DNA of 64,000 nucleotides from Diabrotica undecimpunctata (lineage: Eukaryota; Arthropoda; Insecta; Coleoptera; Chrysomelidae). A program made the position numbers and the translations under genes. The DNA lies in NCBI RefSeq assembly GCF_040954645.1, contig NC_092807.1:5229187-5293186 (forward strand), written 5' to 3'. Position 1 is the stretch's first letter; each line of letters opens with the position of its first letter. The notes beneath the pieces were generated by a model. The model saw only the letters and a program-made list of their open reading frames with translations. It searched no databases and had not been told where the DNA came from. Of the stretch, positions 41,690 to 51,556 are shown piece by piece.

Positions 41690-43455
41690 ATAAATGTGGT
41701 GGCGTTGCAGTTTGGACAAGGGATGATATAAAGGTTAGTTCCATTTTACTCGATCAGTACTGTGTTGAAAAAGACATTGAGGTATGTGGGCTGAAGTGGC
41801 ATTATAATTCAAATCAACACACAGTTTTAGTATGCTACAGATCTCCTAAAGGTAAATTTGATGTAATTTATGAAAAACTTAATCTTATTTTGAATTAAAA
41901 TTTTAAACCAAATCAATTCATATTTTTAACAGACAGATTTTAAAGTAAATTCCATGACACTAAATAATTCACACAGATTTTCTGGTCTTCTAGCATCTTA
42001 TGGATTGTGTCCCAAGAACTTTACACCTACAAGGTCGACTTCCACATGCGGAAATATTTTAGATCAAGTATATGCAAATTGTGATGATTGTATAAGTACT
42101 GTAAAAATGTAAATACTAAATCGGATCACGATATATTCGTTTTGAGGTTAAAATTTATTAATCTAACTATGACATCAGTTCGAAATACTTTCAGAGTAAC
42201 ACATGAAGGCGCTATAAATGCATTCAACAATCTCTTATTTGACAAGAGAAAAAGAAACATGGTGTTAACAGTAATATGATGCCTTTTATGATAAATTACA
42301 GTTCTATTTCAATATTAGTTGTTCTATTAGGAAAACCAAACATTACTAAAACAAAAAAACATGGGTCACACAAGAAGTAAAATCTTCTTCAGATAGTCTA
42401 AAAGATTTGTATACTTTGTTTTATTTTAACAAAATCAAACAAATTTAATGATTACTTTATACATGCACCAGAAGATATAATTAGTAAAAAAATTCAACCA
42501 AATTTTAATTTTCAGCATTCATAGAACGATTTTCTATCTTATATGACAGAGGAAGATATCTTAAAAATAATAAAATATAAAATTAAAAACAAAGCATCGT
42601 GTGGTTTTGAGGAAATATCAGGTATACTAATTAAGAAAATTGCGTTTCAGATTTTGACACCGCTTGCTACATTATAAATGCTTCTTTCAATACTGGCGTT
42701 TTTCTCAGTATACTAAAAACTTTTATCATTTCACTGTTATTAAAACAAGGTGATCCTGAATTAATGTAAAATTTTCGACCATTGTCTGTTCCATCTGTGG
42801 TATCTAAGATTATTGAATATGCAATGCTGAAACAACTTTTATCATTTTTAGATCCGTTTAGAGGATCAACCGAATTATCACAAAACATCAACATGATTTC
42901 GAAATAAATTTTCTACTTTCACAGCCATTAACAGTTTCTATGAGAAAGTTTTAATGTCAATTGAAAATAGTGAAAATCCAACTGTTGTTTTTTGTGACCT
43001 CAGTCGTGCTTTTGATTGTGTGCAACACGATGTTCTCCTCGACAGATTTTACAGATATGGTGTAAGGGGAGTTGCCCGTTGTTGGTTTGGATCCTATCTG
43101 AAAGATCGACACTAAATAGTTCAAATAAAAAATAACATTTCAAAATTTCAATGTCTGGTACGATTGTTAATAAGAATGGAGTACCACAGGACTCCATATT
43201 GGGCCCGATATTATTTATTTTATATATTAATGAACTACCACATGTAATGTCTGATGCACTTGTAAATATCAGTTTATGCGGATGACTCAAGGCGATGCTA
43301 TATCGCGATAAAGACATAAATTTGTTATGAGATAAAATAACAAACTCACTGAATACCTTCGCTGATTGGTCCAGTAATCAGTCGCTCCTGTTTGATGTTC
43401 ACAAAAATAGTATTTCCATCAATGGTGAGGGTATTTTAAATTGTAGTGATCCAAC
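41690..43455 (+). pseudogene. LINE with endonuclease and RT, decayed
   Basis: Endonuclease: YKCGGVAVWTRDDIKV, CVEKDIEVCGLKWHYNSNQH, VLVCYRSPKGKFDVIYEKL, LASYGLCPKNFTPTRS, TKSDHDIFVLRL (SDH catalytic His). RT: YMTEEDILKIIKYKIKNKAS, NFRPLSVPSVVSKIIEYAML, then frame breaks, FDCVQHDVLLDRFYRYGVRG (motif A), NKNGVPQDSILGPILFILYI (motif B) and a damaged motif C near 43275 (expected ADDS). Many stops. It ends about 43455, where an RNase H segment of another element begins. Confidence 0.8.
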
Positions 43456-43459
43456 AAAC

Positions 43460-44098
43460 TGCAGTATACTAACAGGCGGGACTACAGCTATTTTGGAAGC
43501 CCTAATCTTCTTCGAAAAAAGTTTAACGATGAAGTGCATTATAGTAACAGACTCATTAAATGTATTACTGGAATTGAAACAAATATATACCAATAACCCT
43601 ATTATACAGAATATAAAAAACGAACTAGAAACATTCCGATCATTAGGAAAGGAAGCGGCTTTTATTTGGGTACCTTCACGTACAGGTATTTACGAAAATG
43701 AAAAAGCAGATCAACTGGCAAACAAAAGTCGAATGAACTCAAACCATACTGCAAAATTGAAAACATATCCGTACACCGATCTAAAGAACCTGGTTAAGAT
43801 CCACTGTACTAATGCATGTCAAAATCATTTGGAAAAATTAGGTACAAAATTAAATGTAATTTGCCCAAAAATAAATGCTGTCCTAGAGACTCCTTCAAAC
43901 AGAAGAAACCAAGTTATTATTAACCGTCTAAGAATTGGCCATACTGCCTTAACACACAAATACCTAATAACAAAGAACCCCTACCTATCTGTTCCAGCTG
44001 CTCTAACCCACTGACTGTTAAACATATCCTGCTTGATTGTCCTCAATTCATGGAAAAAAGAAGATCCCACGGATTTACAAATGATGATCTCAAAACAG
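43460..44098 (+). pseudogene. LINE RNase H domain fragment
   Basis: RNase H as found in I/R1/Jockey-group LINEs: TTAILEALIFFEKSLTMKCI (Glu helix), IIVTDSLNVLLELKQIYTNN (Asp), EAAFIWVPSRTGIYENEKAD (the final Asp in ADQLANK). After it, RNQVIINRLRIGHTALTH and, in the next frame, LTVKHILLDCPQFM, the Cys/His-bearing tail of these proteins. Open over 174 codons. No RT of the same element is attached. Confidence 0.8.
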
Positions 44099-44296
44099 TT
44101 AATTACTATTTAAATGGGAATAAGCCACAATTAAAGGTGAAAATACGTTTATTGACGTTTCAATTTCCACTTTGGAACTTTAGTAATTTACTAATGTTTG
44201 TATTTTGAGAACGATTTCCGAAGTAGAAATTGAAACGTCACTAAACGTATTTTAACCTTTAATTGTGGCTTATTCCCATTTAAATAGTAATTAATT
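44099..44296. mobile_element. fold-back MITE with hammerhead-like arms
   Basis: Perfect outer inverted repeats: TTAATTACTATTTAAATGGG at 44099 and its complement ending 44296. Pairing extends inward through AATAAGCCACAATTAAAGG and ACGTTTCAATTTC. The right arm contains GAGAACGATTTCCGAAGTAG followed by AAATTGAAACGTCAC, the stem-GAAAC layout shared with 6641-6778 and 47940-48245. Non-coding; inserted at the end of the RNase H relic. Confidence 0.75.
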
Positions 44297-44992
44297 TAAA
44301 ATGCCACAAGTAAATAGCTTCAGAACAATCTCAAAACAGTTCTCACCAAAAAAATTTCAGTGTTTACTGCTTAACAGTGTTAATAGTTCAGTTAAATTGT
44401 ATTTTTGCTAGAAGAGTTTTGGGGTAGTTCTGATTTTTTCATTCCATATGTGCTTAATCCGAATCTGGAGTTTGCGGACAAAATTTCGTGACGCAACATT
44501 AAAAAAAAACAGAATAAACCGTTTTTTTTTTTCTTTTTTCGGGTTTTTTGCTTAAAACTCGAAAACTATCAACTTTTGGTAAATGGTCTGTTCACAGAAA
44601 TTAAAGTACTTGAAATTTTCTACAAATACCAGTATTTAGTTTTTTTTTCAGTCGAATCGTTCGGTTTCTAGTGCGAGTTGAAAATTGTAAATTTTTAGCA
44701 GTTTATGCACAACCCACTTTTTACATTTCAATATTTAATTTTTATGGATGCTGTCATTTGATAAATGTCACCTGGTTTTCCACACAAGTAATTAAAAAGA
44801 AAAAAGGCAAAAATTATGCAAATTCAGTAGGTAGGTAGAACTCGTAACAAAATAAAACTTAAAATCTCGTAACTTATGATCATATATTATTATGATTATA
44901 AATTATAATATGCAAAATTTATATGAGCCGTTGTCTTTTGGAAGGCCCTGGCTGAGGTTCTTCGATAACGATGAGTCCTGGTTCTGCTTGTT

Positions 44993-45072
44993 CTGGAAAA
45001 TAAAAGTTTAAAGTTAAGTCATTTATCAAGAAGAGATGAAGATTGCAAAATAGATTGTGAGATTAAACATAC
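44993..45072 (-). other. intron 2 of the GCDT/CXC gene
   Basis: Donor GCGGAAG/GTATGTTT, acceptor TTTTATTTTCCAG/AACAAG, 80 bp, phase 1. The two introns share similar start and end sequences, and also 'tcatctctccttga'- and 'tcatctcttcttga'-like interiors, so one may be a duplicate of the other. Confidence 0.8.
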
Positions 45073-45159
45073 CTTCCGCATCGTACTGAGGTTCTTTCAT
45101 GGCATCGGGTCCTGGCTCAGGGTCTGATTGCTCCATCGTCAGCGTCGGGAGTCGTTCTC

Positions 45160-45247
45160 CTGGAAAATAAAACAAAAGAGGAGAGACACATATCATATAT
45201 CAAGGAGAGATGAATGACTACAAAATAACTTGTCAGATCCAACATAC
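45160..45247 (-). other. intron 1 of the GCDT/CXC gene
   Basis: Donor GAGAG/GTATGTTG, acceptor TTTTATTTTCCAG/GAGAAC, 88 bp, phase 1. Donor and acceptor are close to the insect consensus. Confidence 0.8.
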
Positions 45248-46290
45248 CTCTCCCTCTTTCTTCAGTTTCTTCTACGTCTATGTCAGAGCTGTCTTCTGGA
45301 GGCTCAACATTGTTACACAGTCCTTCGCATGATGTGCATATTGGGGAACAATGGAGTCCCGCCTTCCTGCATCCACAATTGCGTTGACAGCCCTTTTTAC
45401 ATTTACATGAAATGTACCGGAGTATTGAGTTTGGTGCAGGGTCCAAAGTAGTTAGTACTGGCACAAGACCACTACTAGTTTTTTGCTATCCCCACTCACT
45501 TGGGTCTTTTTGTTGCTCGTTAGGTGTGGCTTGACCGGATAACCACTGCTGCACCTGATAGTAAACTCTCAGTGAATGTTCTCGTGCAGCAGCTTCAGTT
45601 GGGGGTAATGAGGAAATGTTGGTCTTAATTTTGAATGATGAAGATACGTATTGTTTATATCTTAAATCGTTTAGTTTTGTCTCTTTTTTTCCATATAGAG
45701 CCGTGAGAAACATGTTTCCTGCTGTGGCAATCTCATCTTGACTTGAATTAGGGTCTTTGAAAGCTTCAATTACCGATTGCAAATTTTTGTTCTTCTGCAG
45801 GACTTTAAGAAATTTCAGTTTCCCTTGATTAAACAATGCAGAAGTAGTATCACAACCACTCATCGCATGCAGGAATAAAATATGATCCAATAGGATTTTC
45901 TCAGCAGCCAGATGAGGGTTGTAGAGGCTTTGCGAAAAGTGGGTTTTGCAGTCACACCGGTACAAATTGCTAATTTTCAACTTGCACTTGAGACCGAACG
46001 GTTCGTCTGTACATTAACCAAAATAGTGACATTTGTACAGAACTTAAGGTACTTTAATTTCTGTAAACAGACCATTTACTAAAAGTTAACAGTTTTCTAG
46101 TTTTAAGCAAAAAAACCAAAAAAAAACAAAAAAACGATTTCTTCTGATTTTTTAAATGTTGCGTCACGAAATTTTGTCCGCAAACCTCAGATTCAGATTT
46201 AGCACCCCAAAACACATATGGAATGAAAAAATCAGAACTTCCCCAAAACTTTCCTACTAGTATCACTTTACAGTACAAATTTACTGAATT

Positions 46291-47315
46291 ATAAGCTATT
46301 TAAAAGACATTAAGTTATTCAATTGTATTTAATGTAATATTTTTTGTATTTGTTTTATTCACTAATAACCCTGCGCGGTTGATGTTTTTTGTGTTTATTA
46401 AAAAAAAATTATCTCGTGAAATAGTCTTGTCGAATATCATTCGAGAGAAAATTATTTGCAAGCAAAATTTTCTTCTGGTTTTATTCAAGTTTATTGCCTT
46501 TTGGCTATTTTTGTTTATTAAATATTTGGCAAAACCACTCGACTGACGTCTGGTGATTTAACTGTCAAAATTTAATTGGCGAAAATTGCCAGGCAACAAA
46601 CTTTCATACCAGTCGAAAACAATTTCCGACAAAATTTTCTCTCTTATGATATTATATACGAATATTTCATTGAATACAATATTTTATATTATCTCTTCTC
46701 TGTTTGCCTGGTCTATGAAAGACGCCCACACCAATTGTCCCCGAATGAAAGTGTAGCTATTTCAGTAACAAGTGACAATGCAAGTGACATACTTTAACCT
46801 GATAAATTTTAATTCAGAGACACCAAAGCATACAACACCGCGTTATAAAACTGGACAATAAAAAATGGTGGTCTTTAAAACGCCAACAGAACCACGTGAC
46901 TCTACAATTTTGACTTTTATGCTTATTGACGAAATTAAAAATAAAAAATGTGGACATCGGTTTTAGATTAAGATAAAATGTTTATGGGTTTGTTGATTTA
47001 GTCGAAATTTAAATATACAGAGGGAACGAAAGGAAATGTGGTCAACTGAATAACTGATTCAAAAATCTCAGAACGTTGTAGGTTTCCCTACGACATCGTT
47101 ACAGCGTTGGTGTAACTTTATTACCTCATAATCTCGAAAACCAAATTTTCAGGAGAAAGACAGTACACAAAAAGACATATAAGATATAAGTCACCAAACA
47201 GGAACACTATCAACCAAATAGACTTTGTAGCATTTTTCACTTGTATATATTGTTTAGATACGTTGGATGTCATAAAATGTCGACGCACAAATCTATAATT
47301 ACTACCTAGTAGAAC
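46291..47315. other. no gene recognised
   Basis: A+T-rich sequence. The open frame at 46576-46797 has no motif. Confidence 0.4.
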
Positions 47316-47543
47316 TTAACCCTCAACTATAAAGCGTTGTGGGGTCAGACAAACTCCCAGTACTTTTTAAATCCAAGTAAAACTTGAAAATTTCGCATTT
47401 ATGCCTGGCCGCGCCATCTACCCTTAAGTTGGTGCACTCGTAAGCCACTGCGATACGCACGTCAACTATCAACTGTGATTCCGTATTGCTCTGAATAACC
47501 AGCGAAAACTTCATTTGGGGTCTGTGTGGTACCACGACGTTAA
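47316..47543. mobile_element. piggyBac-like MITE with TTAA flanks
   Basis: TTAA at 47316-47319 and 47540-47543. The left end CCCTCAACTATAAAGCG, followed by GTGGGGTCAGACA, is typical of piggyBac-like ends; the right end read inward has GTGGTACCACACAGACCCC. No transposase within its 220 bp. Confidence 0.55.
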
Positions 47544-47561
47544 TAGTGTTTTATTTCTGAA

Positions 47562-47700
47562 ATGGCAGTTTCTTCCAAAAGAGTGTATTTCGGAAAGCCT
47601 AATTTTAATGAAAGTGTAGGGCGGTGGTATAATGAATTATACTATAATTCCACTATTTGGAAGAGTGATTTCATCGTTTGAAGGCAGAGAAGTGGGGAAA
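47562..47700 (+). other. unrecognised coding-like remnant, inverted partner at 49905
   Basis: ATG at 47562 opens MAVSSKRVYFGKPNFNESVG, RWYNELYYNSTIWKSDFIV. The last part, 'tccactatttggaagagtgatttcatcgttt', recurs in inverse at 49910-49950. The inverted pair encloses the fold-back repeats and transposase fragment between them, so it may be the arms of a larger element. Function unknown. Confidence 0.4.
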
Positions 47701-47739
47701 GACGTATGAAAATCCAGTGGCGTACACTCTTTTTTATTT

Positions 47740-48245
47740 CAACGTTAATTATGTTATATTTTTTAAATATTATTTGTTCGAAATAGACTACAATATAAAT
47801 TTATTTACAGGTTTTTACTAACGTTTCGATCTCTATATTCAACGACCGTTTTCAAAGATATACACGATAGTTACATTTATTTTATTTGTTTATTATTATA
47901 TATTTATATTAATATTATTTATATAATCTTATATTATTTATTTTCTTTTTTTTTCTAACTTTAAAAACGGTCTCTGGAATAGAGATTGAAACGTCAGTAA
48001 ATTAACCATGTAAATAGGTATATTGTGGCTTATTTTCAAAATTCTCCCTAAAAATACAGAATTCTACAAGCAAAAAGCTATAAAAAATAAATATATCTAT
48101 AATTTATATATTTGAAAACGGTCTCTTTATAGAGATCGAAACGTCAGTAAATTAAACATTTGAATATATTTTGTGGCTTATTCCCTACATTCTGTAAAAA
48201 TACAGAATGCCATTAGCAAAAAGCTATAATTGATGGATTCGACCG
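47740..48245. repeat. cluster of three hammerhead-like arms
   Basis: One inverted copy (47800-47880: GTTTCGATCTCTATATTC, GACCGTTTTCAAAG) and two direct copies (47955-48090; 48108-48245: GAAAACGGTCTCT, loop TTAT, AGAGATCGAAACGTCAGTAA). Each direct copy is followed by TTGTGGCTTATT, then 'aaaaatacagaatt/tgc' and 'gcaaaaagctata'. The GGTCTCT/AGAGATC stem replaces GATTTCC/GGAAATT of the 44 kb copy while keeping the pairing. Confidence 0.6.
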
Positions 48246-48266
48246 TTACTTGATGGAAATTCATTT

Positions 48267-48616
48267 TATGTAACAATAAAACACTGAAAACTTTGTTTTC
48301 GAAATTTCCACAAAATTTATTATAAAATCTTATCACTACAGCTGTTTCGGCAGAGTGCCTTTCTCAAGTGATCTATTTTTGGTATGCATTTACACTTTAT
48401 AGTCTTTAACGAAACCACTTTATAGTCTTTAACCAACTTGAGACAAACAGTTCTCCCCTCCTCAACCTATTTGGTTAAAGACTATAATGTGTAAATGCAT
48501 ACCAAAAATAGATCATTTGAGAAAGGTACTCTGCCGAAACAGCTGTAGTGATAAGATTTTACAATAAATTGTGTGGAAGTTTCGAAAACAAAGTTTTCAG
48601 TGTTTTATTGTTACAA
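48267..48616. mobile_element. 350-bp fold-back element
   Basis: Near-perfect inverted repeat of about 150 bp: GTAACAATAAAACACTGAAA at the left and its complement at the right. Each arm contains, in outward sense, TTGAGAAAGG(C/T)ACTCTGCC, GAAACAGCTGTAGTGATAAG: a GGCACTCTGCC hairpin followed by GAAA and the palindrome CAGCTG. Loop region about 48420-48470. A related single arm lies at 63700-63760. Confidence 0.85.
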
Positions 48617-48689
48617 AAATCTATAAAAAAAAAACAAATAAATTTGCAGAAAGCTTATTGATGCTACCCGGCTGTCGCGAAAGTTACGC

Positions 48690-49260
48690 TAAAACGTCTA
48701 TTGATGTGACCTGACCAGGTTCTAATTTTGTTAAGATTCACTTAAACCAGCGCTCAAATATTTCTGAAGTCATTTCTTCATGATAATCTCCTATTTTTCT
48801 TAACTCATATACTCTCGCACTCATAAAAGTGTGCGTATTTCTTTCAAATATTTTCTTCTCCACACAATAATTTCTTTTTTTTTTTTTTCTAATAACACAC
48901 TTTTTCTGTTTTTACATATCGAAAGTTCATTTCGCCCATAGTTCTGATTAATACTCTATGAGTTATCTTGGGTAAAAAGTTATTGTTTTCGAGCCCTTGA
49001 GAAATTTTTTCAGTGTTAGAATTTTACTCCGAAAATAAAATGTCTTGTCTCGTCATCCAAAACAATGTTTTTTCTAGTTTTACGTTTTACTTGCTTTTTA
49101 TTTTCCGATGTATTTTTAGGCACATGATAAATACAGCTAATGGATACTTTTGTTAAACTGCTACAAATATCGACCGCTTGGCTAATATTTGATGCCATTT
49201 TTATGCATCATGCAATTCAATTCCTTCATATCGTATCACTACCTTCTCTTCTGACGTTAA
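48690..49260 (-). pseudogene. DD82E-type transposase fragment
   Basis: Minus-strand blocks in several frames: MASNISQAVDICSSLTKVSI, IVWRRKYLKEIRTLL, then a jump to GDYHEEMTSEIFERWFK and LTKLEPG.VTSID. They match the SIISWRHKYLRQI and DYHNEMDEDLHEKWF blocks of the transposases at 16950-18905 and 33198-34575. The first Asp block is deleted and the second Asp motif is degraded (SIDV). No Glu motif remains. Confidence 0.65.
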
Positions 49261-49904
49261 AATTTTGCTGTCTTCTCTTGGAACAACTCGGTTGTTCGTC
49301 CATTATATTTTAATAATCACAGAATATAATTAAATATTTAATATAAAACGACAAAGTCCAATAACACTAGGATTATCATCACAAACTTCAACCGCAAAAA
49401 ATATAATCACAAAACTCAACAGAAGCACTTCTGTTAGCACCGCCTATGTAAATGAACGTTTCTTGCTTCGGCAGGTGCGGTGGTATTACCGCTACGATGC
49501 TTTACAAATTCCCAAGTTGCCAAGTTTTTGAAACGGAATCGGAATGAAATGTAACGTATCAATTTTTATTTTATAAACTTAAATATGTAACAAAACTAAA
49601 CATGTAAATAAAATTTATTTCAATACAATTTTGTGCTCAATTTTTATTATTGAAAAAACTCATTTTTTTTGGAATTTTTATGTGGATAATAATCGCTGCG
49701 TCGAAGAATTCAGGTTTGTATGACCATAACTGCTACTTGTGAACAAGAATCGGCTACACTGTACGGCATCTTGTAGTTGCGTCTGCTATAGAGAAGCACA
49801 AATAAATGTACTAATTATACATTCTATGATTTCTGATGAGAAAACGCAAATTAAACGGGTAATTTTCGGGGGTCGCTGAGTACATTTAAATTTAAGGACA
49901 TCCG
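49261..49904. other. no gene recognised
   Basis: A+T-rich; no motif. The inverted partner of 47640-47700 begins at 49905. Confidence 0.35.
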
Positions 49905-50014
49905 GCGTTTAAACGATGAAATCACTCTTCCAAATAGTGGAATTTTACTATAGAAAGTGAGTTTAGTGATCATGGGTACCAGTAGATACTAAGGATAGCT
50001 TTACCTGAAGCAGA

Positions 50015-50188
50015 GTGTGGAGAATTAAATAATCAGAACGAGAAACGAAAGAGATGTGGTATCTGTGATCGAAAAAATGACAAAAAAAAAACAAAAATGT
50101 CGTGCAGCAAATGTCCCCGACCCATGTGCGTCGACTGCAGGGCATATGTTTGCAAGAATTGCATTGAGAAAAATGTTACTTGTAAATA
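50015..50188 (+). pseudogene. piggyBac-type C-terminal Cys-rich domain
   Basis: Encodes KRCGICDRKNDKKKTKMSCS, KCPRPMCVDCRAYVCKNCIE and a stop after NVTCK. Seven-plus Cys in the C..C / C..C / C..C..C pattern of the zinc-binding tail of piggyBac transposases. The catalytic DDD core is not found upstream. Confidence 0.65.
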
Positions 50189-50189
50189 A

Positions 50190-50650
50190 AAAATTTTATT
50201 AAAAATCCTTTATAACAAGTATATAATTTAAAGAACCCAATCGGGCTTTATCACAAAACGTTTTCGGAATTCATATTCCATCATCAGTGCATTAGGTCGG
50301 TATACATGTATTGAGCCACTAAATATGTGGATAAAAACCCGTTAAAAGTTGTTTTTTAAGTTTAGTTTACATTATATGGTGGTAAATATTATGATGTTAA
50401 AGTTACCAGTGAATTTGGTAACATGGCGAAGTATGACTCCACGTGCAGTTGCTGGTCCTGAGACAATGTGTCTACGAGGACTTGATGAAAGCAACTGAGT
50501 TTAACTAAATTAGTGGCTCAATACATGTATACCCACCTAGCGCACTGATGATGGAATATGGATTCCGAAAACGGTTTGTGATATAGCTCGATTGGGTTTT
50601 TTAAAATATATACCTTTTATAAAGGATTTTTAATAAAAATTTTTGTTATA
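50190..50650. mobile_element. fold-back element with a hammerhead ribozyme core in each arm
   Basis: The left arm 50195-50325 and right arm 50505-50640 are inverted copies ('aaaaatcctttataa', 'cccaatcg', 'atacatgtattgagccact'). Reading the right arm forward (50549 on) and the left arm on the minus strand, both give CTGATGA, a hairpin TGGAATATGNATTCC, then GAAA, then ACG(T/G)TTTGTGATA. CUGAUGA-stem II-GAAA is the invariant hammerhead core, with 5 bp of perfect stem II; the very short palindromic ACGT-type stem III resembles the minimal hammerheads of Penelope-like elements. Cleavage is inferred, not shown. Confidence 0.7.
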
Positions 50651-51556
50651 TATGGTATACAGCCAACTACAGGAACTTAGATTCCTTGTGGACTTGTAAA
50701 TAGTTCGCAGTTTTGTTGATAATAATATATTTTTATTAGAGAGTTCGTATATTTTAGTACCTTGTTCTTTATATGAAATGAAAAAATCAAGAAAGAAATA
50801 GGGATTTATTTTCTATATTTCTTTTGTAAGAAATTATGTTCTGCTGTCAGAAAACCTTAAAAAATAAGTTGGATGTTACATTTTTTTAGCATTTGTCATT
50901 ATTAATGAAAAATAGGTAAATAGAAAATGGGCTTACATGGTTTTATTCCAGCTTAAATAATTACAAAATATAACGAAATAATGAATTATGTCTTTATTAA
51001 TTTCACAAAAAAACTAAAAAAAAGGGGTACGGTAGACCTCAGGACGCAGTTAACGGCAGAATAAACCACGACGCCAGTTGAAGGTTAAACTGAAAGTTAA
51101 TTAAAATATCTTCATAAAAGTCATAGCTGATCTTATGATTACCATACAGTTTTCTTCTTCTTCAAAAACTAGAAAATCAAATAAGAACAATAAAGTCTTC
51201 TTAATTCATGGAAAAAATAGAAAGCTAGAAAAGTTAAATAAGTAAAAAATTGGATATATTGTAACATACCTAACAAAGAACTAAGTAAACCAGAAAAGAA
51301 GGTATATGAGGTGCGTGCCTACAGTGCCTATTTGTTAAAACAACACGATTACGAAGCGAAAGTAAATATATCAGAGTCCAGAAGGGTGTTGTGTGTCGTT
51401 TATAGCGTAAGGGTTGTTCCACCACACCCTGCACATCGATCGGGATACGCCTTGCTCGTTCGGGGAGCGGCCTCGCCCGTGAACACACTTAGCAAGCGAG
51501 AACTTCTTTTTAATTAATTTTTCCCGAGACGGGAGAGATGGAAGCTAACTGGACAG
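50651..51556. other. no gene recognised
   Basis: A+T-rich. A GC-richer patch at 51420-51490 has frames without motif. Confidence 0.35.

Larger units (their letters stand above)
44919..46000 (-). pseudogene. GCDT/CXC protein, C-terminal half, three exons
   Basis: Exon 1 (about 46000-45248): ILLDHILFLHAMSGCDTTSA, LFNQGKLKFLKVLQ, SLPPTEAAAREHSLRVYYQV, QQWLSGQATPNE, DPSEWG, then a TAG, LVPVLTTLDPAPNSILRYIS, CKCKKGCQRNCGCRKAGLHC, SPICTSCEGLCNN. Exon 2 (45159-45073) and exon 3 (44992-44919) add an acidic, Pro-rich tail ending PSKRQRLI with a basic cluster that could be a nuclear signal. Introns of 88 and 80 bp have GTATGT donors and TTTTCCAG acceptors, both phase 1, and the frame is open through all joins. 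Only visible lesion: TAG at about 45484 where a Trp (EWGW) is expected. The GCD..GK block resembles the helical part of FEN1/XPG nucleases; the Cys array resembles a CXC DNA-binding domain. Upstream catalytic motifs seen in copy 1 are missing here. Confidence 0.75.
44385..46290 (-). mobile_element. TIR element carrying a GCDT/CXC gene
   Basis: Inverted repeats of about 280-310 bp: 44395-44700 on the plus strand matches the complement of 45965-46275 (shared blocks TTTTGGGG(T/A)AGTTCTGATTTT, TTGCGGACAAAATTTCGTGA, CGCAACATT, TAAATGGTCTGTT(C/T)ACAG). Between them lies one gene on the minus strand with two introns. Outer ends are not sharply defined and I found no target duplication. The gene lacks its N-terminal half, so this looks like an internally deleted or captured-gene derivative of a larger element. 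Superfamily unknown. Confidence 0.75.

Noticed and set aside
45478..45500. TAG in the GCDT gene explained by a small intron
   Set aside because: AAGTGAGT upstream resembles a donor, but EWG itself is conserved in the other copy and no acceptor with a pyrimidine tract lies close downstream.
48300..48560. bacterial-style rho-independent terminator
   Set aside because: The long hairpin is a fold-back transposon with 150-bp arms in a eukaryotic context, not a terminator.
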